A stretch of 24,263 nt of DNA from JAVKBW01 sp964352715 (GTDB taxonomy: Bacteria > Pseudomonadota > Alphaproteobacteria > UBA8366 > Aestuariispiraceae): assembly GCA_964352715.1 (NCBI GenBank), contig CAYGSU010000064.1, positions 1 through 24,263 of the forward strand. Direction: 5' to 3'. Below, piece after piece: positions 7,808 to 15,648 of this stretch (position 1 is its first letter; the number at the start of each line of letters is the position of its first letter). The notes under the pieces were generated by a model, which was given only the letters and a program-made list of their open reading frames with translations, ran no database searches and was not told where the DNA came from. The position numbers and the translations under genes were made by a program.

Positions 7808-10030
7808 ATGGATACGAAGATGACGGACGAAATTGTCAGAACTGACGGAACGGCAACGCCGCTGACGCAGGTCGCTGCAGCGCCGTCTGATGACGGCAAC
7901 GCCAAGACAATCGAGCAGATGAATGAACGGCTGCCCGGCATCATTCAGTTTCTGGTGGAATTCCTTGAAGGCTTTTCCGGTGACAACCCGTCGGAAGAGA
8001 CTGCTGCAGACGAGTCGCAAGATGTCGCTAGTGCGGCGAACCACGAAATGTCCGTCGATATTGAGCAGTTCATCGAAGAAGAATATACGATGCTGGCGCC
8101 GCAGGAAATGCGCTATGAGGCGTTTCCGAGCGATGAAGAAATGGAAGCCATTGCCGAGGAATTGTCGGAAATTGAAACCGCGAGCGGCTCTAACGTCGTT
8201 CTTTCCGATGCACCTGAAATCGATTTTGGCGACGCGCCGACACTGGACAGCTTCCAGGCGCCTGGCGATGTCAGTTCGCCGTCTGCGTTCTTTAATAATC
8301 TGGCAGGTGCCGGCAGTGCCGGCATCGGGCTTGGTGGCCAGTCGGGTATCGGCCTGACGGCCGGCAGTGTCTCGGATTTCAAAGCTCAGGCCTCGCAAGG
8401 CACCGGTGATTCGAACCAACCGCTTACCCCGGCCCTTGCCGCTGCGAAGGCCTCAGCCGCACAGCAGGGCGGCACCGAGTTCGTTTCAGGCACCGATGGC
8501 ACGGATGACTCGTTCACGGTGACGACGCCGGTGTCGGATACGCCATCCGGTCCGGTCCAGATCGGCAAGACCATCGATAAAACCGTTACTGTGGAAGGCG
8601 GTGGGCTTGATCTGGAAATCGACGATGTCGAGCAGATCGAGGTCAATACCGGCTCGGGCAACGACAGTGTGGAAATCGGCGACCTGACAGAAACCGACGC
8701 GAACAGCGTCACCATCAATACCGGTGACGGCGATGACGTGGTTTTTGTTTCCGATCAGCAGACCGTCGGTGTCGATCTGAATATCAATGGCGGCGAGGGT
8801 AATGACACACTCGGCGGCAGCAACGGCAACGACAATATTCTCGGCGAAGTCGGCGACGACACGTTTTTCGGCGGTTCCGGCGGCGACACACTTGACGGTG
8901 GTGTCGGCAACGACACGATTTTCGGTAATGGCGGCGAGCATCTGGCCGGCGCCCATGACTGGGAAGTCACCAACGATATGCCGGTCTTTTCCGAATTCCA
9001 GCCCTTCAACACAGCCACCGGCGTTTCTGCGGACGATGCGAATTACACCTTCGACAGCGATGCGACGGTAACGGCGCGTCTGGTTTCAGTCGGTACAGCC
9101 AACACAAACTCCATCGGCTATTACAAAATCGGCGCAACCGGCGAAATTTCTGACGTCACCTTCCTGTTTCAGGCGAATGGCGGCTCGACCGACCAGCCGG
9201 GCGATGTCATCGATATCGATATTTCGGGTGGTGAGACGCTGGGCCTGTTTATCTTTGCCGGCGGTGTCAACGGCTTCGACACGGATGCAGGACAGTTTGA
9301 AATCCGCGATATCAGCGGCGATCCGGCGACGACTGCCAGCACCTCGACCAGGTTGTTCTTCACAACCGATACCGGTGACACAGCGCTTTCCGGGTCGCTA
9401 TATCACACGACCAATCCGACCATGAATGCAGGCGGCAAGGATGCGGCCTTCGTTGGTTTCAATGACGCCAATGCCGGTCTGCGCATCGGTTTTGACGATG
9501 ACGTGCCGTTCATTGTCGACGACAAGGACTTCAATGACGTCGTAATCGAGCTGTTCGAGCGCGCCTTCGACCCGAATGAATCAGACGACGATGTGCTGCT
9601 GGGCGGTGCCGGAAACGATTCGCTGTTTGGTGAAGGCGGCAATGACATCCTCAATGGCGGTGAGGATGATGACGTTCTGTTCGGCGGATCGGGCAATGAT
9701 ATCCTGATCGGCGGCGCAGGATCGGACAAGCTATACGGTAACGAAGGCGACGATGTCTTCCAGTTTTCCAGCCTGTCTGAAATTCCTTCAGGCGGCCGGG
9801 ACGTCATCATGGATTTCGAAACCCAGGGCGATAAAATCTTCCTCGATGGCATTCTTACCGGATCGGTGCTCGACAACCTTATCTCCGGCGATCTCGTTAT
9901 CTCGACTGTGCCGGGAACGGATGGACGGACGCTGGAACTCGGCTTCGGCGACAAGACAATCGAGGTCAATCTGGTCGATGACGGCGTGTTCACACTGGAC
10001 CACATCACAACATCGGCTCCGGCAGTCTAA
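7808..10030 (+). CDS. Secreted RTX calcium-binding protein with internal DUF4114-like domain
   Basis: This is a 740-residue, strongly acidic protein in which I see no cysteine, as usual for type I substrates. Residues 1-200 are a low-complexity acidic N-terminus without a signal peptide. A beta-type segment (about 225-325) precedes a first nonapeptide block of GGxGxDxux repeats (328-376). Residues about 395-585 resemble DUF4114 (FLFQANGGS, GLFIFAGG, then the acidic DDKDFNDVVIELFE). A second RTX block (594-650) follows, then a 90-residue C-terminal region (DVIMDFETQGDKIFLDG onward) expected to hold the uncleaved type I secretion signal. RTX blocks bind calcium and fold outside the cell. With no protease or lipase domain visible, a structural, adhesive or calcium-binding surface role is the best guess. 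Start 7808 or 7820 (MTDE) cannot be separated; ribosome-binding sites are weak. It sits between the TolC gene and the fused exporter gene. Confidence 0.92.
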   Translation: MDTKMTDEIVRTDGTATPLTQVAAAPSDDGNAKTIEQMNERLPGIIQFLVEFLEGFSGDNPSEETAADESQDVASAANHEMSVDIEQFIEEEYTMLAPQEMRYEAFPSDEEMEAIAEELSEIETASGSNVVLSDAPEIDFGDAPTLDSFQAPGDVSSPSAFFNNLAGAGSAGIGLGGQSGIGLTAGSVSDFKAQASQGTGDSNQPLTPALAAAKASAAQQGGTEFVSGTDGTDDSFTVTTPVSDTPSGPVQIGKTIDKTVTVEGGGLDLEIDDVEQIEVNTGSGNDSVEIGDLTETDANSVTINTGDGDDVVFVSDQQTVGVDLNINGGEGNDTLGGSNGNDNILGEVGDDTFFGGSGGDTLDGGVGNDTIFGNGGEHLAGAHDWEVTNDMPVFSEFQPFNTATGVSADDANYTFDSDATVTARLVSVGTANTNSIGYYKIGATGEISDVTFLFQANGGSTDQPGDVIDIDISGGETLGLFIFAGGVNGFDTDAGQFEIRDISGDPATTASTSTRLFFTTDTGDTALSGSLYHTTNPTMNAGGKDAAFVGFNDANAGLRIGFDDDVPFIVDDKDFNDVVIELFERAFDPNESDDDVLLGGAGNDSLFGEGGNDILNGGEDDDVLFGGSGNDILIGGAGSDKLYGNEGDDVFQFSSLSEIPSGGRDVIMDFETQGDKIFLDGILTGSVLDNLISGDLVISTVPGTDGRTLELGFGDKTIEVNLVDDGVFTLDHITTSAPAV

Positions 10031-10049
10031 ACGCTTTCTGCAAAAGCGT
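10031..10049 (+). repeat. Intercistronic hairpin between the RTX and exporter genes
   Basis: ACGCTTT and AAAGCGT form a perfect 7-bp stem around a CTGCA loop immediately after the RTX stop codon. No T-run follows, so it is probably not an efficient terminator. It could protect the upstream mRNA or reduce read-through, so that the cargo is made in excess over the exporter. Confidence 0.45.
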
Positions 10050-10069
10050 GGCTCTGTATACTCGCAATC

Positions 10070-13066
10070 ATGAAAGACCTGCTTAGACGGTTGATGGTTG
10101 CGCCCTGGAGCGCAACGCTTCTGGTGATTGCCTCTGTGCTGGCCAATGTGCTGGCGCTGGCAACGCCCCTGTTCGTTATTCAGGTTCTCAACCGGTTCCT
10201 CAGCGTCGGTGAATTGTCGACGCTGATCGCCCTTGCGGCTGGCGCGGTGGTCGCCATTGTATTTGAAGTCATATTGCGGGCCTCACGCTACAGTCTCGCT
10301 CGGGCTCAGGGCGCCGTGCAGGATATGAACCTTTACACCGGTATCGGCATTCTGCTGGGTGCGGCATCGCCGCGCGAACTGAAGGCGTTGCTCGGCAAGG
10401 GGGCCAACCCGGTCGATAACCTGTCGGCGATCCAGCAGGGGCAGGGGCCGCACCATGTCTGCGCGCTGCTCGATTTTCCCTTCAGTGCTGTTTTCGTCGT
10501 CGTCGTCTATCTGATCAGCCCGACCCTCGGGCTTGTCGTCGGCGGGATTGTGACTCTGTACCTGATCGTCTCGATCGTCAGCATTCGCCTGGGTCAACAT
10601 CGCCAGCAGGTTTTGTCCGCCTCGATCCGGTCCGCCGGCGGCCACCTGAAAACAAGTATGGCGCCGGGCGCCAGAACGCGCCTTTTCACGTCTGCATCGT
10701 CTATGATCGCAAACTGGCGCAAGCTGGCCGCGGGCCAGGTCGGCATGATCCGGGTGCAGTCGAAGCGCTTGTCTTCGCAGCAAAGCAGCGCCGTTCTGTT
10801 TCAGGCGGCGTTAACCGTTACTGTGATCTCCATCGGTGCGATGATGACGCTGAACGGCACGCTGGATGTGGGTTCGCTGATTGGTGTGAATATTCTGGCG
10901 GCTCGGGCGCTGATGCCGATTTCCCGCTTTGCCTCGACCTACGAAGCATCCCAGTCTTCGGCCCGAGCGACGAAAGAGATCGCGCGCCTGAAAGGCGTCG
11001 CGTTGGCTTCGGCTGACCGACGATCGCTGATCGGTTCGGTGGACCACATTTCGCTGCGCGGTGTAACCGCCCGGCCGACGGCGGATGGCATCGCGTATTT
11101 CCATCGGCTTGAAGCGACGTTGAAACCGGGACAGGTGACGGCGGTTTACAGCGAGGACAGGAATGCGGCGACCGGATTCCTTGACCTGTTGACCCAGCTC
11201 GAAACGCCGGCAGACGGCGCTATTCTGGTTAATGATGTCAATCTGGACTCGATTTCGTTCGACTGGTGGCGCGGGCAAGTCGGGCTTGTACCGGCGAATC
11301 CTGAGTTCAGGGATGCCTCGCTGCGCGACAATTTCCTCGCCCTCGGACCGGGGACGGATGAAACAATTCAAAAGGCATTGCAGGATGCCGGCGTCCGCAA
11401 GGCCGTCGAATCGCATCCGCAAGGGCTGGACATGCCGCTGACGGCGGATATGGCCGGGCTGCCGGCGGAAATCCGCTGGCGTCTCGGTCTGGCGCGCGCG
11501 CTGTATCTCGAACCGCCGGTCCTGCTGTTCGAATACGCAGCCGAGGTTATCGGCCCGGCCCTGTCAGACAGACTGGCCGATGTCGCCCAGCGTTTTGCCG
11601 CTTCCGGCAGGATCGTCGTGCTGGCGACGTCGGACCGGGAAAACGCCAAAAAGGCGCATCAGATCATCGAACTGCCACGTGGCAAGACAGCGATGGTTCA
11701 CAAGGTTCGTGACACTGAAGCAGATGTTGCGCCGGCGCCCTTTGCATCGGTGCCTGACGACTGGCGTGATCAGCAGCGCGATGCCGCCGGTGCGGATCTT
11801 TCCGGCACGCGACGGGCATCGCAGGCGATGGCGTTCGCTGTAATTGCGCTGGTCGCCGCTCTGGGAGGCTGGTCGTATTTCGCAACCCTCGATCGCGTGA
11901 CGTCCGCCAAGGGTGAAGTGGTTCCTTCTGCTCAGGTTCAGACAATCGAAACCCTGGAAGGTGGCATTGTCAGCGAAATACTCGTGCAGGAAGGCCAGCA
12001 GGTGACACATGGCCAGCCGATCATGGAACTTGAAGCCGTTGCCGATGATGCCGATATCGGCGAGTTGTCGGCGCGGCTCGGTGCGTTGACCATGAATGTC
12101 GCGCGTTTGGATGCCGAACTGCGTGGTGCTGAAACCTTCGAGGTTCCGGAAACGACGGCCCGTAACAATCGTGATTTTGCAAAGCAGGCTGAGGCGCTTT
12201 TCAGGACAAGGCAGGCGAAAAAGCGGCTGGATATCAAGTCCCAGGAATACGTGGTTCGGCAGCGTGAACAGGCGATTGTCGAAATCGATACCAGGATCAA
12301 GACGACCAGCCGGCAGATCGGCATCGTCAGCCAGCAGGTCGAAATATCAGAAGGGCTTCTGTCCGAAGAATTGACGAACAGAATGCTGCATCTGGATATC
12401 GTCAGCAGCCTTGCCCAGTTCGAGGCTGAAAACGCCCAGGCCAAAGCGGCCAAGCGAACGGCGGAAGCCGCGCTCGATGAAGCAAAGACCCAGCTTGAAC
12501 TGATCGAGGCTTCCTACGAAGAAGAAGCCCGCATGCAACTGGACGCCGCAACACAGGAGCTGCGCGAGCTCGGGAATCGCATGGGCAAACTGCAGAATAC
12601 CCGCGACCGCCGCGTTTTGCGGTCGCCAATGGATGGCACAGTCAAGGCGCTATCAACCTTCTCCCGCGGCGCAGTGGTCGGACCGGGTGAAGTGGTCGCG
12701 GAAGTTGTTCCGACAGACGATGCGTTCATCATCGAGGCGTTGCTGTCGGTCTCTGAAATCGGTTTCGTTCGGCCCGGCATGGAAGCGCGTGTCCGGCTCG
12801 CCACCCAGGACGCCTATCGCTTCGGTGCGTTGAAGGCGACCATCCAGTCGATCAGCCCGGATAGTTTCACGGACGAAGATGGCAGGGCATACTACAAGCT
12901 GCGTCTTTCGACGCGCGAAAAAGCCTTTCCCGGCAAACAGCAGAACTATGATCTCGTTCCTGGAATTCAGGTCAACGCCTCGGTACTTCTGGGCGAAAGA
13001 ACGGTATTAGAATACCTTGCTGCGCCAATTTTGAGAAACTTTTCGACGGCATTCCGCGAACGCTAA
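10070..13066 (+). CDS. Fusion of a degenerate ABC exporter half (TMD + dead NBD) to a HlyD-type membrane fusion protein
   Basis: This 998-residue protein joins two secretion components normally encoded separately. Residues 1-300 are the ABC exporter membrane domain (hydrophobic segments at about 13-40, 50-70, 133-173, 245-290). Residues about 322-545 align by eye with a type I nucleotide-binding domain, but the ATP motifs are gone. Walker A is replaced by YSEDRNAATGF (360-370), the Q-loop glutamine by Ala409 in GLVPANPEF, the signature by AGLPAEIRWRLGLARAL, Walker B and its glutamate by VLLFEYAAE (484-492), and the switch histidine by TSDREN. Residues about 586-606 are a membrane anchor, followed by a complete HlyD adaptor: the half-motif GEVVPSAQVQTIETLEGGIV, a long coiled coil (about 660-860), then the second lipoyl half RRVLRSPMDGTVKALS. 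It lies 39 bp after the RTX gene with no clear ribosome-binding site. An active partner ATPase is expected elsewhere. Confidence 0.9.
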   Translation: MKDLLRRLMVAPWSATLLVIASVLANVLALATPLFVIQVLNRFLSVGELSTLIALAAGAVVAIVFEVILRASRYSLARAQGAVQDMNLYTGIGILLGAASPRELKALLGKGANPVDNLSAIQQGQGPHHVCALLDFPFSAVFVVVVYLISPTLGLVVGGIVTLYLIVSIVSIRLGQHRQQVLSASIRSAGGHLKTSMAPGARTRLFTSASSMIANWRKLAAGQVGMIRVQSKRLSSQQSSAVLFQAALTVTVISIGAMMTLNGTLDVGSLIGVNILAARALMPISRFASTYEASQSSARATKEIARLKGVALASADRRSLIGSVDHISLRGVTARPTADGIAYFHRLEATLKPGQVTAVYSEDRNAATGFLDLLTQLETPADGAILVNDVNLDSISFDWWRGQVGLVPANPEFRDASLRDNFLALGPGTDETIQKALQDAGVRKAVESHPQGLDMPLTADMAGLPAEIRWRLGLARALYLEPPVLLFEYAAEVIGPALSDRLADVAQRFAASGRIVVLATSDRENAKKAHQIIELPRGKTAMVHKVRDTEADVAPAPFASVPDDWRDQQRDAAGADLSGTRRASQAMAFAVIALVAALGGWSYFATLDRVTSAKGEVVPSAQVQTIETLEGGIVSEILVQEGQQVTHGQPIMELEAVADDADIGELSARLGALTMNVARLDAELRGAETFEVPETTARNNRDFAKQAEALFRTRQAKKRLDIKSQEYVVRQREQAIVEIDTRIKTTSRQIGIVSQQVEISEGLLSEELTNRMLHLDIVSSLAQFEAENAQAKAAKRTAEAALDEAKTQLELIEASYEEEARMQLDAATQELRELGNRMGKLQNTRDRRVLRSPMDGTVKALSTFSRGAVVGPGEVVAEVVPTDDAFIIEALLSVSEIGFVRPGMEARVRLATQDAYRFGALKATIQSISPDSFTDEDGRAYYKLRLSTREKAFPGKQQNYDLVPGIQVNASVLLGERTVLEYLAAPILRNFSTAFRER

Positions 13067-13083
13067 GTTACTGTAAGTTTTAT

Positions 13084-13100
13084 GGTTAATTCTGTTAACC
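13084..13100. promoter_or_regulatory. Inverted repeat upstream of the VPLPA-CTERM gene
   Basis: GGTTAATTCTGTTAACC is a perfect 6-bp inverted repeat with a 5-bp spacer, just after the exporter fusion. It has no following T-run and lies in the AT-rich leader 154 bp before the VPLPA-CTERM start, so an operator is more likely than a terminator. Nearby GTCAAC (13113) and GTTGAC (13152) words echo the TTGAC cluster upstream of the RTX gene. Confidence 0.35.
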
Positions 13101-13253
13101 AAACCTTTATGTCAACGAATGTTCACAATGGCAACAACGCAACTCTAATGTTGACTACATGCACGGCTGTTGTCATTCGCAAATCGGTGTCTGTATCACT
13201 TCCGGTGGTGACCTGTTAGGTAGACTGCACCTGAATTGAATTGAGTAGTTGAA

Positions 13254-14066
13254 ATGAAATCTGTACGCATCCTTGCTCTTGTTTTGACCGGCGTGTTTTC
13301 CAGCATGGCGGCGCAGGCTGCCACATTGTCGAACACGGGATTCGAAAGCGGTCTCAGCCCATGGCTGACGATCGGCACAGTCCTGAACCCGGGCAGTGTC
13401 TCTCTCACCGGCGGCACAACAATTGCGCCGACCGAGGGCAGCAACCAGGCGGAACTCGGATCGAACAGCGGCGTCGGCCGGTTCAGCGTCCTGAATTTTC
13501 TTTCCGGCCTGAGCGATATCGGCGACCTTAACGAATTCGCATCGTTGAGTGGTTTGACGGCCTTTGAAAACGGCAGTGTTGATCCGCAGACGGGCGATCT
13601 GGAAGGTGAAAACTTCACGTCCGGTTCGGCTATCAAACAGGATGGTATCGACATTCAGGCGGGAACATCGATGTCTTTCGACTTCGCATTGGCAACCCTG
13701 GAAGCGACGCAGTTCTTTGGTCCGCTTAATCCCGGCGTTTCGCCTCTTCCGGAACCTGATGCCGCGTTCCTGTTCGCTGATGGCCAGTTCCATCTTCTTG
13801 CCAAGGCGGATGATTTTGACCAGCCGGGCTTCGGGTTCGGCCAGGAATTGTCTGACGGCTATTCGGCCTTTGAATACACTTTCCAGAATACGGGGCCGCA
13901 GACCATCGCTCTGGTGATGTTCAACTACGATAACAGCTTTGCGGCTTCACGGTTGTTCGCGGATAACATCGAATTTGCCGCTGTGCCTCTGCCGGCGACT
14001 CTGCCGCTGTTTCTGGCGGGGCTTGCAGGCCTGGGCTGGCTTGGTCGCCGACGCCGCGCGGCCTGA
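13254..14066 (+). CDS. VPLPA-CTERM domain exported protein
   Basis: This is a 270-residue secreted or surface protein. It begins with a Sec signal peptide (hydrophobic core ILALVLTGVFSS, cleavage near AQA, residue 22) and ends in a VPLPA-CTERM sorting tail (residues 244-270): VPLPATLPLF, a hydrophobic helix, then the basic patch GRRRR. Proteins with this tail are processed by a dedicated exosortase and are often linked to exopolysaccharide or biofilm matrix. No exosortase is in the window. The body (TLSNTGFESGLSPWLTIGT at the start, later GYSAFEYTFQNTG) is beta-rich and resembles PEP-CTERM-type carbohydrate-binding modules, but no named domain is certain. The ribosome-binding site is weak (GAG at about -10). 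It has its own leader and an intrinsic terminator, so it is a single-gene unit. Confidence 0.92.
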   Translation: MKSVRILALVLTGVFSSMAAQAATLSNTGFESGLSPWLTIGTVLNPGSVSLTGGTTIAPTEGSNQAELGSNSGVGRFSVLNFLSGLSDIGDLNEFASLSGLTAFENGSVDPQTGDLEGENFTSGSAIKQDGIDIQAGTSMSFDFALATLEATQFFGPLNPGVSPLPEPDAAFLFADGQFHLLAKADDFDQPGFGFGQELSDGYSAFEYTFQNTGPQTIALVMFNYDNSFAASRLFADNIEFAAVPLPATLPLFLAGLAGLGWLGRRRRAA

Positions 14067-14088
14067 CATTTAACTGTTCGAATTTTTG

Positions 14089-14115
14089 AACGCCGTCCTT
14101 CGGGGCGGCGTTTTT
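14089..14115 (+). terminator. Rho-independent terminator after the VPLPA-CTERM gene
   Basis: A 10-bp GC-rich stem (AACGCCGTCC with GGGCGGCGTT, one G-U pair) closes on a TTCG tetraloop and runs into TTTTT, 23 bp after the stop codon. This is the clearest terminator in the window. Confidence 0.93.
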
Positions 14116-14280
14116 CATAGAAAGAATTGTTTTCCGTGGTTTTGAATAACAGCAGATTATTTTGAACAATTCCCGATATAACGGATCAATTGAAAGCACT
14201 CTTCTCAATGAACAGTGTAAGCTTCTTTTACTGGACCTGAAGCTGGTGGCCGATGGTTTTGCTGAACAAGAGGCTAGGCG

Positions 14281-14574
14281 ATGTACCGCGTTTTTATCTG
14301 CTGTGACGATCCCCTGAACCAGCTTTCGCGGGTCATCGACATTCTGCGCCGCATGGGGGCAGACCTGATTGCGATGGACGTGAAGCAATCAGCACAGGAT
14401 GCATTCGATTGCGCCATTGACTATGCGTTTGAAGATGGTGCCCGGACAGCGACATTTGTCGAACGATTGCATCTGGTTCCCGGCGTGGAAGTGCAGGAAA
14501 ACCGAAGCCTTTTGCATCTGGTCGGGCAGGACCGGTCTTCTGGGTGCCTTGCAAGACAGGATGCCGGCAGCTAG
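14281..14574 (+). CDS. Small conserved-looking protein, possibly ACT-like
   Basis: This is a 97-residue cytoplasmic protein preceded by a good ribosome-binding site (AGAGG, 7 nt before the ATG). The pattern YRVFICCDDPLNQLSRVID, helix LRRMGADLIAMDVK, then a second helix and strand (VPGVEVQENRSLLHLVG) suggests a beta-alpha-beta ferredoxin-like fold such as an ACT domain, which often binds amino acids. That is inference from pattern only; I do not recognise a family. It lies 72 bp upstream of the EutB-like dehydratase gene on the same strand, and the dehydratase lacks its own regulatory domain, so a regulatory partner is conceivable. Confidence 0.68.
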   Translation: MYRVFICCDDPLNQLSRVIDILRRMGADLIAMDVKQSAQDAFDCAIDYAFEDGARTATFVERLHLVPGVEVQENRSLLHLVGQDRSSGCLARQDAGS

Positions 14575-14646
14575 CGCCCAGCCGAGGTTGATTGCTGGTC
14601 GTTTTCTGTGGCTTGATGCGGCTCATCACACAGCCGGAATCGCACG

Positions 14647-15648
14647 ATGACCGAAACCGTAAAAATTGGCGATGTTAACGCAGCACGGCTGCGAATCACG
14701 CCGTCGATCCGCAAAACGCCGATGGTGCGTTCTGACTCGTTATCCGAAAACGCGGGTTTCGACGTGTATCTGAAGCTTGAACACCATCAGATCACGGGCA
14801 GTTTCAAGGTGCGTGGCGCGACCAACGCCATTCTGAGCCTGACGGAAGAACAGCGCGCCTGTGGTGTTGTTGCCGCATCGACCGGCAATCACGGCAGGGG
14901 TCTCGCCTATGCAGCCCGGGAAGCCGGGATCCGCTGCGTGATCTGCATGTCTGAACTGGTGCCTCAGAACAAGGTCAAAGCAATCGAAGCGCAGGGTGCC
15001 GATATACGCATCATCGGCCGATCGCAGGATGACGCACAGGTGGAAGTGGACCGTCTGGTCGCGGAAGAAGGCATGACCATGCTGCCACCGTTCGATCACC
15101 GGGATATCATTGCCGGACAGGGAACACTTGGCCTGGATATTCATGACGATCTACCGACAGTGGAAACGGTCATCGTCCAGCTATCCGGCGGCGGATTGAT
15201 TGCCGGCGTTGCCCTCGCCCTGAAGTCGATGCAGCCCGGTATTCGTATCGTTGGCGTCTCCATGGAACGCGGGGCAGCGATGATCGAAAGTCAGAAAGCG
15301 GGCAAGCCGGTTTTCGTCCCTGAAATTCCGACGCTCGCCGATTCTCTGGGCGGCGGGATTGGCCTCGCCAACCGGTATACCTTCCCGATGGTCCGCGATC
15401 TGGTGGATGACATGATCACCGTCAACGAGCACGAAATTGCTGCAGCCGTCCGGCACGCCTATTGGCAGGAGCGGCAGATTGTTGAAGGATCCGGCAGCGT
15501 AGGCATTGCCGCCTTGCTGGCCGGCAGGATTGCCGGACCCGGTCCCTGCGTGGCGCTGGTCAGTGGTGGCAATATCGATATGAAACTGCACAAAAGGCTG
15601 ATCGACGGCGAAGATGTCGATGTAGCGAAAGAAGATAAGGCCGCCTGA
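14647..15648 (+). CDS. eutB: EutB / threonine dehydratase-like PLP-dependent lyase
   Basis: This is a 333-residue fold-type II PLP enzyme that removes water and ammonia from a hydroxy-amino acid. Landmarks: the Schiff-base lysine in GSFKVRGA (Lys54), the substrate loop STGNHGRG (78-85) and the phosphate-binding loop SGGGLIAG (180-187). At this length it lacks the C-terminal regulatory domain of biosynthetic IlvA. Its pairing with a EutC/ornithine cyclodeaminase-like gene, with stop and start overlapping as TGATG, matches the eutBC pair of hydroxyectoine catabolism and the bhcB/bhcD pair of the beta-hydroxyaspartate cycle. In those pathways the dehydratase turns 3-hydroxyaspartate into iminosuccinate. 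No other ectoine or bhc gene is in the window, so threonine or serine deamination remains possible. The symbol is tentative. Confidence 0.88.
   Translation: MTETVKIGDVNAARLRITPSIRKTPMVRSDSLSENAGFDVYLKLEHHQITGSFKVRGATNAILSLTEEQRACGVVAASTGNHGRGLAYAAREAGIRCVICMSELVPQNKVKAIEAQGADIRIIGRSQDDAQVEVDRLVAEEGMTMLPPFDHRDIIAGQGTLGLDIHDDLPTVETVIVQLSGGGLIAGVALALKSMQPGIRIVGVSMERGAAMIESQKAGKPVFVPEIPTLADSLGGGIGLANRYTFPMVRDLVDDMITVNEHEIAAAVRHAYWQERQIVEGSGSVGIAALLAGRIAGPGPCVALVSGGNIDMKLHKRLIDGEDVDVAKEDKAA

Noticed and set aside
7676..8419. 247-residue minus-strand open frame over the RTX N-terminus
   Set aside because: It is antisense to the RTX gene and its promoter region, with low-complexity composition and no recognisable motif.
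8786..8940. Possible DNA tandem repeat or CRISPR-like array
   Set aside because: The periodicity is the 27-bp coding period of RTX nonapeptides with degenerate copies; there are no spacers or conserved direct repeats.
9403..10008. Ser/Pro-rich 201-residue minus-strand frame
   Set aside because: The Ser/Pro-rich protein is the mirror of Gly/Asp-rich RTX repeats on the other strand.
13084..13100. Terminator for the exporter fusion
   Set aside because: The inverted repeat GGTTAATTCTGTTAACC is AT-rich and has no T-run after it, so an operator-like site is more plausible.
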